Of a stretch of DNA of 64,000 nucleotides, positions 9,069-16,306 are shown piece by piece. Both the position numbers and the translations under genes were made by a program. The stretch is taken from positions 1 through 64,000 of the forward strand of contig CAZJLP010000009.1 of assembly GCA_964546955.1 (NCBI GenBank). Reading direction: 5' to 3'. Origin of the DNA: CAZJLP01 sp964546955. Lineage in GTDB: Bacteria > Verrucomicrobiota > Verrucomicrobiia > Opitutales > Opitutaceae. Position 1 is the first letter of the stretch, and each line of letters starts with the position of its first letter. Below the pieces are notes generated by a model, which searched no databases, was not told the DNA's origin, and saw only the letters and a program-made list of their open reading frames with translations.

Positions 9069-9815
9069 TCACGAAAACAACAACTTCACACCAGCCACCA
9101 GCGCGAGCGCGAGAATCAGATTCTCAAAATACGACTGATTGATCCGCTTCAGCAGCCACCGCCCCAGCAAGGCTCCGGTCAGAACAGCCGGAGCCAGCAT
9201 CAGATTCCATCGAGCGCTGTCGGCCGTGATCATCCCGAGATGGATCATGAAGGGAACCTTGTAGCAGTTGAGGAGAAGAAAAAACACGGCGCCCGTGCCC
9301 ACGTACTCCATCTTGGGCAACCGGCTCGCAAGCATGTAAATCGCCATGAGCGGCCCGGCGGCATTGGCGACTTGAGTGGTGAACCCGGCCAGGGTGCCGA
9401 TCACGCCCGCGAAGGCCGAACTGTGCGGCGCGCCCTCTTCCGCGGCTTTGGCCGCGCGCCAACGGCGCCAACAGTGCAGACCAACCATGGAGGTCACGAT
9501 CAATCCGGTCAGGAACCGAGCCTGGTAGTCGGTAATGTGCTTCAGCGCAAAATAACCGACGATCACCCCGAGAGCGGCCCAGGGGAACAGCTTCCGGACA
9601 AACCGCCACTGGGTGTGCCGGCGGTAAGAAATGACCGCGACAATATCGCCGAAAATGAGCAGTGGCAAAACAAAGCCCGTGGCCTGCTTGCCAGGTAGAA
9701 CATATTGAAACACGGCCACGAACAGGACGCCGAGCCCGGCGATTCCAGTCTTCGAAATGCCGACCAGCAGCGCGCCGACGACCGCAACCACCCAATGCCA
9801 CGGCTCAAGCGTCAT
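9069..9815 (-). CDS. TSUP-family membrane transporter (TauE/SafE-like)
   Basis: The 248-residue protein is strongly hydrophobic with about seven or eight predicted membrane segments. It shows the two-fold repeat typical of the family: GISKTGIAGLG near residue 19 in the first half and GFTTQVANAAGP in the second. Family members export sulfite, sulfoacetate or related organic anions, but the substrate cannot be told from sequence. Its start codon overlaps the recF stop as ATGA, so it is translationally coupled to recF. That link is probably positional rather than functional. Confidence 0.88.
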   Translation of the reverse strand: MTLEPWHWVVAVVGALLVGISKTGIAGLGVLFVAVFQYVLPGKQATGFVLPLLIFGDIVAVISYRRHTQWRFVRKLFPWAALGVIVGYFALKHITDYQARFLTGLIVTSMVGLHCWRRWRAAKAAEEGAPHSSAFAGVIGTLAGFTTQVANAAGPLMAIYMLASRLPKMEYVGTGAVFFLLLNCYKVPFMIHLGMITADSARWNLMLAPAVLTGALLGRWLLKRINQSYFENLILALALVAGVKLLFS

Positions 9816-10912
9816 GTCCCCGCCGCTGCATCTCCGACCGCACTTTCATTGAACGCGCCCTGGGCGACGTCGAACACCTGCCACGAACCGAGCTCCGCGT
9901 CGGGCAGCGCGGTACCGGTCGCAATAATCTGGCGCTCCGCTCCGAGGCTGGCCCAGAACCGGCGGCGGCGTTCAGGATCGAGTTCGTTGAGCACATCGTC
10001 CGTGAGCAGAACCGGCTGCACCCCTGAGCGATCTCGAAAATAGCGCGTCTGGGCCAAACGCAAAGCGAGCACCAAGCTCCGCTGCTGGCCCTCGGAGCCG
10101 AAATCGCGCGCGGGGCGCCCGCCGAGTTTCAATTCGCAGTCATCGCGATGCGGACCGGCCAGCGTCGTTTTCATCAGTACATCGCGCGGTCGGTTCTTTT
10201 CAAAAACAGCCTGCCATTCGGCCGGGGTCACCGCGGGCGAACTCGCGTCGTAAACCACTTCCGCCTCCTCGTCCACGCCGGCGATGGCCGCGTATTCGGA
10301 ACGAGCGTGGTCGCCCAGACACCTTACCCCGGCGGCCCTTTTCACCGAGAGCTCTCCCGCCGATGCGGCCAGCAGATGCTCGAACGAGCTTATTTCGGAC
10401 GCGCCGCTGTCCCGCTTCAAGAGGCTGTTTCGTTCGTCGAGCGCCCGATGATAGGTTTGCAACGACTGAAGGTAGCTGGCGTCCATCGCGGAAAGCGTAA
10501 GATCGAGCCACCGTCGGCGCAACGCGGGAAGACCCCGGATCAACTGTTGATCCTGCGATGAAAAAACGACGGTCGGAAACCGGCCCAGATATTCGCCCAG
10601 GCGGGTGACCCGCTCGCCATCGCAGCTGACCTCTTTCCCTCCCGCCCGCCACTTGACCACGATGCGGGTTTCCTTGAAGCGCTCATGCTCGAGTTCGCAG
10701 GCAAGGGCCGCTTCGCTCTCGCCATGTGCGATGAGCAGCTTGGTGTCCGTGGTGCGAAAGGACCTCAGCGCCGTGATAAACCCGATCGCTTCCAGCAGGT
10801 TCGTTTTCCCCTGGCCATTCGGTCCGACAAAGAACTGCTGCTCTCCGCGAAACTCGAGTTCTGCCAGCGCGATGTTTCTAAAGTTCTGGAGCGTGATTCG
10901 CCGGATGCGCAT
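9812..10912 (-). CDS. recF: DNA replication and repair protein RecF
   Basis: RecF is an SMC-like ATPase that helps load RecA at single-strand gaps. Walker A is GPNGQGKT at 30-37, the ABC-type signature lies in GSEGQQRSLVLALRLAQ, and Walker B is PVLLTDDVLNELD followed by ERRRRFW. The N-terminus MRIRRITLQNFRNI matches the family start. Length (366) is typical. In many bacteria recF sits with dnaN and gyrB; here it instead lies downstream of a cysteine desulfurase and overlaps a TSUP transporter. Confidence 0.96.
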   Translation of the reverse strand: MRIRRITLQNFRNIALAELEFRGEQQFFVGPNGQGKTNLLEAIGFITALRSFRTTDTKLLIAHGESEAALACELEHERFKETRIVVKWRAGGKEVSCDGERVTRLGEYLGRFPTVVFSSQDQQLIRGLPALRRRWLDLTLSAMDASYLQSLQTYHRALDERNSLLKRDSGASEISSFEHLLAASAGELSVKRAAGVRCLGDHARSEYAAIAGVDEEAEVVYDASSPAVTPAEWQAVFEKNRPRDVLMKTTLAGPHRDDCELKLGGRPARDFGSEGQQRSLVLALRLAQTRYFRDRSGVQPVLLTDDVLNELDPERRRRFWASLGAERQIIATGTALPDAELGSWQVFDVAQGAFNESAVGDAAAGT

Positions 10913-10942
10913 CGGGGTTGGTGAGGGTATCCGGCAGCAGAA

Positions 10943-12091
10943 TCAAATGCGCACGACGTTCGGATTTTGTTCTCCAAGTTCCCGGCTCACTTCGACCAGC
11001 GCCTGAATCAAACCCTGCCAATCGGCCTCCGTGGTGGCCCAGCCAGCACTGATTCTCAATACCCGTTTCGCTTCTTCTCCCCGCACCCCAAGCGCGGTCA
11101 AGACATGCGATGGCCCTTCCTTCCCGGTCGCGCAGGCCGAGCCGGTCGATACCTGGAAACCGCGTTTGTCGAGCTTGGCCACCCAACGGTGGTTCGGCGA
11201 AGACGGCATCAGCAACGAGACGGTGTTCCACAACCGTTCCGCTTTGGCCGCGACAATGGAGGTCCCCGGAAGAGCGACGGCGATGTCGCGCTCGAATCGC
11301 TGCCTCCAGCCCAGGCGCTCCGTTTCCAGCATGACCCGGGAAAGTTCGGCTTCTGCCAGCGCGGCGGTCATCGCCGCGACCCCCGGAAAATTTTCGGTTC
11401 CACCTCGGTAACCTCTTTCCTGTGCGCCGCCGAGCAGGGCGCGGAAACTTTCCGAATGGTCGGCCACTTTCAGAAAACCGACCCCTTTCGGCCCGCCGAA
11501 CTTATGCGCGGAACCGATCACCCAGTCGGCCGCGGCGAGGCCTGCGGCCGGAAGTTTTCCCATCCATTGCGTGGCATCGCACAAATAGGGTATGCCGGCG
11601 GCTCGGCACAACGCGGCGATTTTTTGCCACGGTTGGATCACGCCCGTTTCGTTGTTCGAGGCCATCACCGCCACCGCCAGAACGGAACGGGTTTGCGCCA
11701 GCGTCTCCAGGTGCTGCAGCTCGGTCGTGCCATCGACCGCCACGCCAATCCAGATAATGCGGTTCTTAAACCGCTGCTGGGCGGGGGCCAGGACGCTCGG
11801 ATGCTCGGTGGGACTCACTCCGATGTGGGCCCCGGGGGGAAGCATGCGCGCCCAATGGCTGATGACTGCATTGGCGCCTTCCGTGGATCCGGAGGTGAAA
11901 ATGATATTTTCCGGCTTCGTCCCCAGAAACTCCGCTATGCGTGCGCGCGCTGCATCGAGCCGGAGCCGGACGCGCGCGCCTTCACGATAAGGACTGGAAG
12001 GATTTGCCCAGGCATCGTCGCATGCCTTGAGCCACGCTTCCCTCGCGACGGCAGAGAGGGGGGTCGTCGCGTTGAAGTCAAAATACGGCAT
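10943..12091 (-). CDS. Cysteine desulfurase (NifS/IscS class)
   Basis: This PLP enzyme removes sulfur from cysteine to supply Fe-S clusters and thiolated cofactors. In the 382-residue chain the PLP lysine is K197 in IGSAHKFGG, the cofactor-contacting DATQWMGK lies at 172-179, and the catalytic cysteine is C320 in STGSACATG. The Cys loop is the long, flexible NifS/IscS kind rather than SufS-like. No iscU, iscR or suf genes adjoin, so its acceptor is unknown. It lies 30 bases upstream of recF on the same strand. Confidence 0.92.
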   Translation of the reverse strand: MPYFDFNATTPLSAVAREAWLKACDDAWANPSSPYREGARVRLRLDAARARIAEFLGTKPENIIFTSGSTEGANAVISHWARMLPPGAHIGVSPTEHPSVLAPAQQRFKNRIIWIGVAVDGTTELQHLETLAQTRSVLAVAVMASNNETGVIQPWQKIAALCRAAGIPYLCDATQWMGKLPAAGLAAADWVIGSAHKFGGPKGVGFLKVADHSESFRALLGGAQERGYRGGTENFPGVAAMTAALAEAELSRVMLETERLGWRQRFERDIAVALPGTSIVAAKAERLWNTVSLLMPSSPNHRWVAKLDKRGFQVSTGSACATGKEGPSHVLTALGVRGEEAKRVLRISAGWATTEADWQGLIQALVEVSRELGEQNPNVVRI

Positions 12092-12237
12092 ACAGCGAAT
12101 GAATAGAACCCGCGGGAGGGGGCAAAAGCCAATTTGCTGCCGGGAAACATAAATACCGCAAAAAAGTTATATAAATTTGCAGGAATCGGCGGCTTTTCCG
12201 ACGTGACGCCCCGGTCCCTTGCGTCCAAACAGGCTCA

Positions 12238-12795
12238 ATGACCTTCGACGCCAGTCTGACCGCGACGATCAAGACCTTCGAGTCGCTCGCGCTTCTCCGT
12301 CCGGAAATCGAGCGCGCGGCCGAGCTCATCGTGGCGACATTGAAGCGGGGGGGAAAGTTGATCATCTTCGGGAACGGAGGCAGCGCCGCGGAAGCCCAGC
12401 ATTTTTCAACCGAGCTGGTCGGACGGTATTTCAAAAATCGCCGCTCGCTGCCTGCGATCGCGCTCAACGCCGATGGATCGCTCGTTTCCTGCATCGGCAA
12501 CGATTATGGGTTCGAAAACGCGTTTTCCCGCCAAATCGAAGGGCTGGCGCAACCGGGCGACCTGATTATTGCGATCACTTCAAGCGGCAACTCGGCAAAC
12601 ATCCTTTCAGCGCTGGCATGTGCTTCGCAGCGAGGGCTGAAAAGCATCGCCTTGCTAGGTCGCGGCGGCGGCAAAGCCAAGGGCCTCGCGACGGTGGACT
12701 TGATCGTGCCCGGAGAATCCGGCCGCACGGCCCAGGAGGCGCACCTCTTTCTCATCCATCACTTTTGCGACTTGATCGATCTGGAGTTCGATTAG
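12238..12795 (+). CDS. gmhA: Phosphoheptose isomerase (SIS domain)
   Basis: This enzyme converts sedoheptulose 7-phosphate to D-glycero-D-manno-heptose 7-phosphate, the first step of LPS heptose synthesis. The 185-residue SIS protein has FGNGGSAAEAQHF near 45-56 and ITSSGNSANIL near 113-123. H55, E59, Q166 and H174 line up in spacing with the zinc ligands of E. coli GmhA (H61, E65, Q172, H180). That supports GmhA over the related DiaA. No other heptose genes adjoin. The 100 bases upstream include an AT-rich patch (12150-12180) that probably holds the promoter. Confidence 0.9.
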   Translation: MTFDASLTATIKTFESLALLRPEIERAAELIVATLKRGGKLIIFGNGGSAAEAQHFSTELVGRYFKNRRSLPAIALNADGSLVSCIGNDYGFENAFSRQIEGLAQPGDLIIAITSSGNSANILSALACASQRGLKSIALLGRGGGKAKGLATVDLIVPGESGRTAQEAHLFLIHHFCDLIDLEFD

Positions 12796-12993
12796 GCGCA
12801 TAGTTGCGAAAGGGGCCTGCCCTGACGGGAACGCAGCCGGTATGGCGCAAGGGGTGGAAACGGCTGTCCCGAAGAGGTTGTTTCGTGTTCGGCGGATCCT
12901 CAGTCGCTCGGCGGGCAAGAACCTACGACAGCTTGGGGCCGCGCGCGCACGCCCGACCGGAACGGCCAGTGGGCGAGCCGGTCTTGCCTTAAC

Positions 12994-13173
12994 ATGAAAA
13001 CAAGCACCCACGATAAGATCGAAGGCACGGCCAAGGACCTCAAAGGAAAGGCGCAGGAAAAAACCGGCCGCGCGCTCGGCGACCCCAACCTGGAACAACG
13101 GGGACGCGACCAACAGGTCGAAGGCAAAGTGCAAAAAAAAGTCGGGGATATCAAAAAGGTATTTGATCGCTAG
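12994..13173 (+). CDS. CsbD-family small stress protein
   Basis: This 59-residue gene encodes a hydrophilic, highly charged protein. It begins MKTSTHDKIEGTAKDLKGKA and has the two-fold pattern KIEGTAKDLKGKAQEKTG and QVEGKVQKKVGDIKKVF that defines CsbD-like proteins. Members are induced by general stress or stationary phase in several bacteria, and their molecular role is not settled. The gene stands alone and is followed 28 bases later by a strong terminator, which implies an abundant monocistronic transcript. Confidence 0.88.
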   Translation: MKTSTHDKIEGTAKDLKGKAQEKTGRALGDPNLEQRGRDQQVEGKVQKKVGDIKKVFDR

Positions 13174-13201
13174 TAACTGCAAGTTCAGTGCATTTCTTGC
13201 G

Positions 13202-13234
13202 GCCCGCGCAGCCATGCGCGGGCTTTTTGTTTTT
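13202..13234 (+). terminator. Rho-independent terminator of the csbD-like gene
   Basis: A perfect 9-base stem GCCCGCGCA/TGCGCGGGC with a GCCA loop is followed by TTTTTGTTTTT. This is the clearest intrinsic terminator in the window. Confidence 0.9.
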
Positions 13235-13460
13235 GCGGCGGCCTAATTCGTCTACCTGTCGCTTGCCTGTTGCAATACGCCAGGCGGCCACAATTAATGG
13301 ACGTTCCGCGTAACCGCATACAAACGGTCAACGTCCCAGTACCACGACTCTCGTCTCCCGCTATGTTTGGTTTCGCAGCAATGCTCAAACCCAGCATCCA
13401 GCTCATCTCCTTCTGATTTCTCTCAAGCAGGTCCGGCTTCCTCCGATTAGCCGATGTTTC

Positions 13461-15590
13461 ATGATTCCAACGTTTTTTCCGGTTCAGCAGTCGGGTTCCA
13501 CCCGACGACTCCAGCTCCCGTTGCTCGCTCTCGCGCTCGTCGCTCTCGCCTCCGGCGCTCTCACCACCGCGGTAGCGGAGCCCTTTGAGGTCCTAGTCCG
13601 CCGGAGCAATCGCGGAATCTGGCTGAGTGGCGACAGCAATAGTCCCGCGGTCTGGATCGACGGCCGACTGAGAGTGTACCAAAGCATCGCGCCGGAGAAT
13701 GGCAGTGCGGGCGGCGTCGCGAGTTATGCGGAGGGCCCTTATGTATACAGTCTCCGCACCAAGCGGCCGGTCTCGCCGGATCGAGCGCTGCTGGACGAGT
13801 ATTCACCGAAGGCCTACGGGCCATGGTTCGAGGCCGTCGTACCCGACGAGTCGGGCAATCTGTGGGCGTACTACCATGCGGAATACGTGTCGGAAGACCT
13901 GACCAAAATTCACCCTCGGATCGGCGCGCAGGTCTCGCGGGACAATGGCGAAACCTGGCAGGACCTGGGCGTCATCCTCGACACGCCCCCCGGCACGGAC
14001 GAGCCCAATTCGTATCTTGGTTACGGATTCAGCGGCGGCAACGGCGATTTTTCCGCGGTGCTCGACCCCTCTGGCACCTATCTGTACTTTTTCTTCACCC
14101 AATACGGGCGGACGGCGCAAACTCAGGGGATTGCGACGGCCCGTTTGCGATGGTCCGACCGCGACGCTCCCGTGGGCAAAGTCGAAAAATGGCACGATGG
14201 CGCGTGGATGCAGCCCGGCCTGGGCGGCGAAGCCGATTCGTTTCTTCCCAATGTGGGCGACGCACACGGTCTTCAGGCCGATTTCGATTTCTGGTGGGGG
14301 CCATCGATCCATTGGAACACGCATTTGCAGCGCTACGTGATTCTGCTCAACCGGTCGAACACCGGAAATTTCAGCGCACAAGGCATTGCGCCCAACTGGT
14401 ACATGTCGGCTTCTGACTTGGAAGATCCCACGACCTGGGACGAACCTCGCCCGCTCGTTTTTCCCCAAGGACAAGAGGGCGGTTGGTACCCGCAGGTGAT
14501 CGGCACCGAACCCGGCGAAACCGACCGCCTCGCAGGCCGGATGGCGCGTCTTTTTATCGGCGGAAACTCCGATTTGGAGATCCACTTTCTGCGCGAGGGA
14601 GAAGAGCCCTTGCCGACCACGCTCCCCGCGAATCTTCCGGCCGAACCGTCCATGCCGTCGATGACCGTTGAAGCCGGCGGCGAGACGGCCTCAATCACGA
14701 TTTCCGCGGGAACCACACTGACGATCGTTGGACGCGCCACTGATGCCGACGGAGATATCGAGGATCACTGGTTGGAATTGCGCAATCCGGCCGGCCTCTG
14801 GAGTTGGGAAGGCTGGCTGACGACTCCCGACTGGGAGGGCGGCTTGATGGGGAACGGTTTCGGGTCGACCAAATCGGCTGACTTCACTTTCAACGAAACG
14901 GGCACGTATCTAGCCCGCACATGTGCCATCGATTCCTTCGGCGTGTGGGTGACGGCAAAAGAAGTAACGATCCAAGTCGTGGCGGGAGATGCACCTCCGC
15001 CTCCGCCCGACGACACACCTCCTTCCGAGCCTCCGCCGCCAGCGCCTCCGACCGAACCGACTCCGCCTCCGCCCGCGCCTCCCACGGAACCAGCGCCTCC
15101 ACCGCCACCGGAGCCCACTCCCACCCCACCTCCTGCGCCCGAGCCGCCGCCAGAGCCTACACCCGCTCCGCCCCCTCCTGAGCCGAACCCCGCTCCGACG
15201 GAACCTAATCCGCCGCCGCCTCCTCCTGCGCCTCCGCCGAGTAGCACTCCCCAATTGCCGCAATTCCGGATCACCGTCGACGGCGCCGAGCAGGACCTCG
15301 ACATTGCGGTCGGCGCCACCCTGACCATCACCGGCGAGGCCACCGATGCGAACGGAGATATGTCCGACCATTGGTTGGAAATGCAAAATCCCTCCGGCGT
15401 GTGGAGCTGGGAAGGATGGCTCTCGACCCCCGCATGGGAGGGAGGTTTGCAGGGAAACGGCAGCTCTTCGACCAAGACCGCCACGTATACCTTCGCGCAA
15501 CCCGGGGTGTACCTCGTTCGTACGACCGCCATCGATTCGGCGGGAAGCTGGGAGTTATCGCGCACGCTGGTGATACGCGTGCGGGAATAA
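13461..15590 (+). CDS. Secreted propeller-like protein with two Ig-like domains and a proline-rich linker
   Basis: I do not recognise a named family for the whole 709-residue protein. Residues 1-40 form a signal peptide (RR then LLALALVALASGALTTAVA). About 41-385 looks like a five-bladed propeller of the glycosidase/sialidase kind: RIGAQVSRDNGETWQDLG resembles a BNR/Asp-box, and GYGFSGGNGDFS, FDFWWGPSIHWN and MSASDLEDPTTW resemble blade motifs. Two homologous domains follow, about 397-511 and 599-709, each with DHWLE, WSWEGWL, EGGL and a final aromatic-rich strand. Their DHW motifs are 201 residues apart (435 and 636). Residues 511-597 are an almost pure Pro/Glu/Thr/Ala linker. The likely role is binding or cleaving an extracellular glycan, by inference. 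Confidence 0.75.
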   Translation: MIPTFFPVQQSGSTRRLQLPLLALALVALASGALTTAVAEPFEVLVRRSNRGIWLSGDSNSPAVWIDGRLRVYQSIAPENGSAGGVASYAEGPYVYSLRTKRPVSPDRALLDEYSPKAYGPWFEAVVPDESGNLWAYYHAEYVSEDLTKIHPRIGAQVSRDNGETWQDLGVILDTPPGTDEPNSYLGYGFSGGNGDFSAVLDPSGTYLYFFFTQYGRTAQTQGIATARLRWSDRDAPVGKVEKWHDGAWMQPGLGGEADSFLPNVGDAHGLQADFDFWWGPSIHWNTHLQRYVILLNRSNTGNFSAQGIAPNWYMSASDLEDPTTWDEPRPLVFPQGQEGGWYPQVIGTEPGETDRLAGRMARLFIGGNSDLEIHFLREGEEPLPTTLPANLPAEPSMPSMTVEAGGETASITISAGTTLTIVGRATDADGDIEDHWLELRNPAGLWSWEGWLTTPDWEGGLMGNGFGSTKSADFTFNETGTYLARTCAIDSFGVWVTAKEVTIQVVAGDAPPPPPDDTPPSEPPPPAPPTEPTPPPPAPPTEPAPPPPPEPTPTPPPAPEPPPEPTPAPPPPEPNPAPTEPNPPPPPPAPPPSSTPQLPQFRITVDGAEQDLDIAVGATLTITGEATDANGDMSDHWLEMQNPSGVWSWEGWLSTPAWEGGLQGNGSSSTKTATYTFAQPGVYLVRTTAIDSAGSWELSRTLVIRVRE

Positions 15591-15689
15591 GCGTCCCGCG
15601 ACAACTCTGTGCGCTCGTCCCGGAAAACCGGGGCGCGCGCATCGCCTCGCGCCCCCCGGACGGCCTCGACCGCGATGCAGATCGGTCAC

Positions 15690-15707
15690 GCCGCCAAAGA
15701 CGGCGGC
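15690..15707. terminator. Hairpin between convergent genes
   Basis: GCCGCC, a six-base loop and GGCGGC form a perfect short stem in the 135-base gap between two convergent genes. No T-run follows on either strand, so it is only a weak candidate. Confidence 0.3.
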
Positions 15708-15725
15708 TTCCTCCCGGCGCTCGGA

Positions 15726-16235
15726 CTACTTTTGCTCGACACGGTTTTTCAAGAACGTCAGCACGTCCTGGAACTTGGTTCGGTTCGCTTCGTCGGCCGC
15801 GACCAGATTCTCATGGGCTTCGAGCACGAGGCGCGCGCTGTCCAACTCCGTTTTCGATTCGCAGGGAAGCGGAGTCGGGTCGGAGGCAGCCAGCGCAGGG
15901 TTCTCATTGGGGTCCACCGTCACGATGCGGTGCAGCCCCAAGTTTCGCATCAGCTCTAGATTCCGGGGTCCGACCCGCGCAAGGACAAGGCTGCCCGGCG
16001 GGTTGAGCTTGCGCAGCTTGAGCCCCGCGCCGGCCAGCACGCCGAGAAACGTGCTGTCCATGCTGGCGCAGTGTTCGAAGCTGATAACGAACCGAGTCCG
16101 CCCCTGTTTGAACATCGCCGCCAGAAAATCGTTGAGACAGGAACTGTTTTGAAACGACGCCCGTCCCTCGATCCGCACAACCACAGGATCGCTCTCGGCA
16201 TCGACGAGATAAACGGGTTTGGCGGCGTCGGACAT
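15726..16235 (-). CDS. STAS-domain protein (anti-sigma factor antagonist-like)
   Basis: The 169-residue cytosolic protein has a STAS domain over about residues 8-110. The SMDSTFLGVLAG segment places S61 at the site that is phosphorylated by partner kinases in SpoIIAA/RsbV proteins. The C-terminal 60 residues are charged and probably helical, which is longer than a minimal STAS protein. No anti-sigma kinase or sigma-factor gene adjoins, so its partner must be encoded elsewhere. It is convergent with the secreted propeller gene and lies downstream of acnA on the same strand. Confidence 0.82.
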   Translation of the reverse strand: MSDAAKPVYLVDAESDPVVVRIEGRASFQNSSCLNDFLAAMFKQGRTRFVISFEHCASMDSTFLGVLAGAGLKLRKLNPPGSLVLARVGPRNLELMRNLGLHRIVTVDPNENPALAASDPTPLPCESKTELDSARLVLEAHENLVAADEANRTKFQDVLTFLKNRVEQK

Positions 16236-16306
16236 AATGGAAGAAGCGAAGCGAGAGCGGCGGCGCGAGCGGAAGCGACTCTTGCCGGCGCCGCGAGCAG
16301 TCGCGA

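Noticed and set aside
14991..15240. CCTCCGCC-type short repeats as a CRISPR or tandem array
   Set aside because: They are in frame and encode the Pro-rich linker. Unit length and spacing vary, and there are no spacers.
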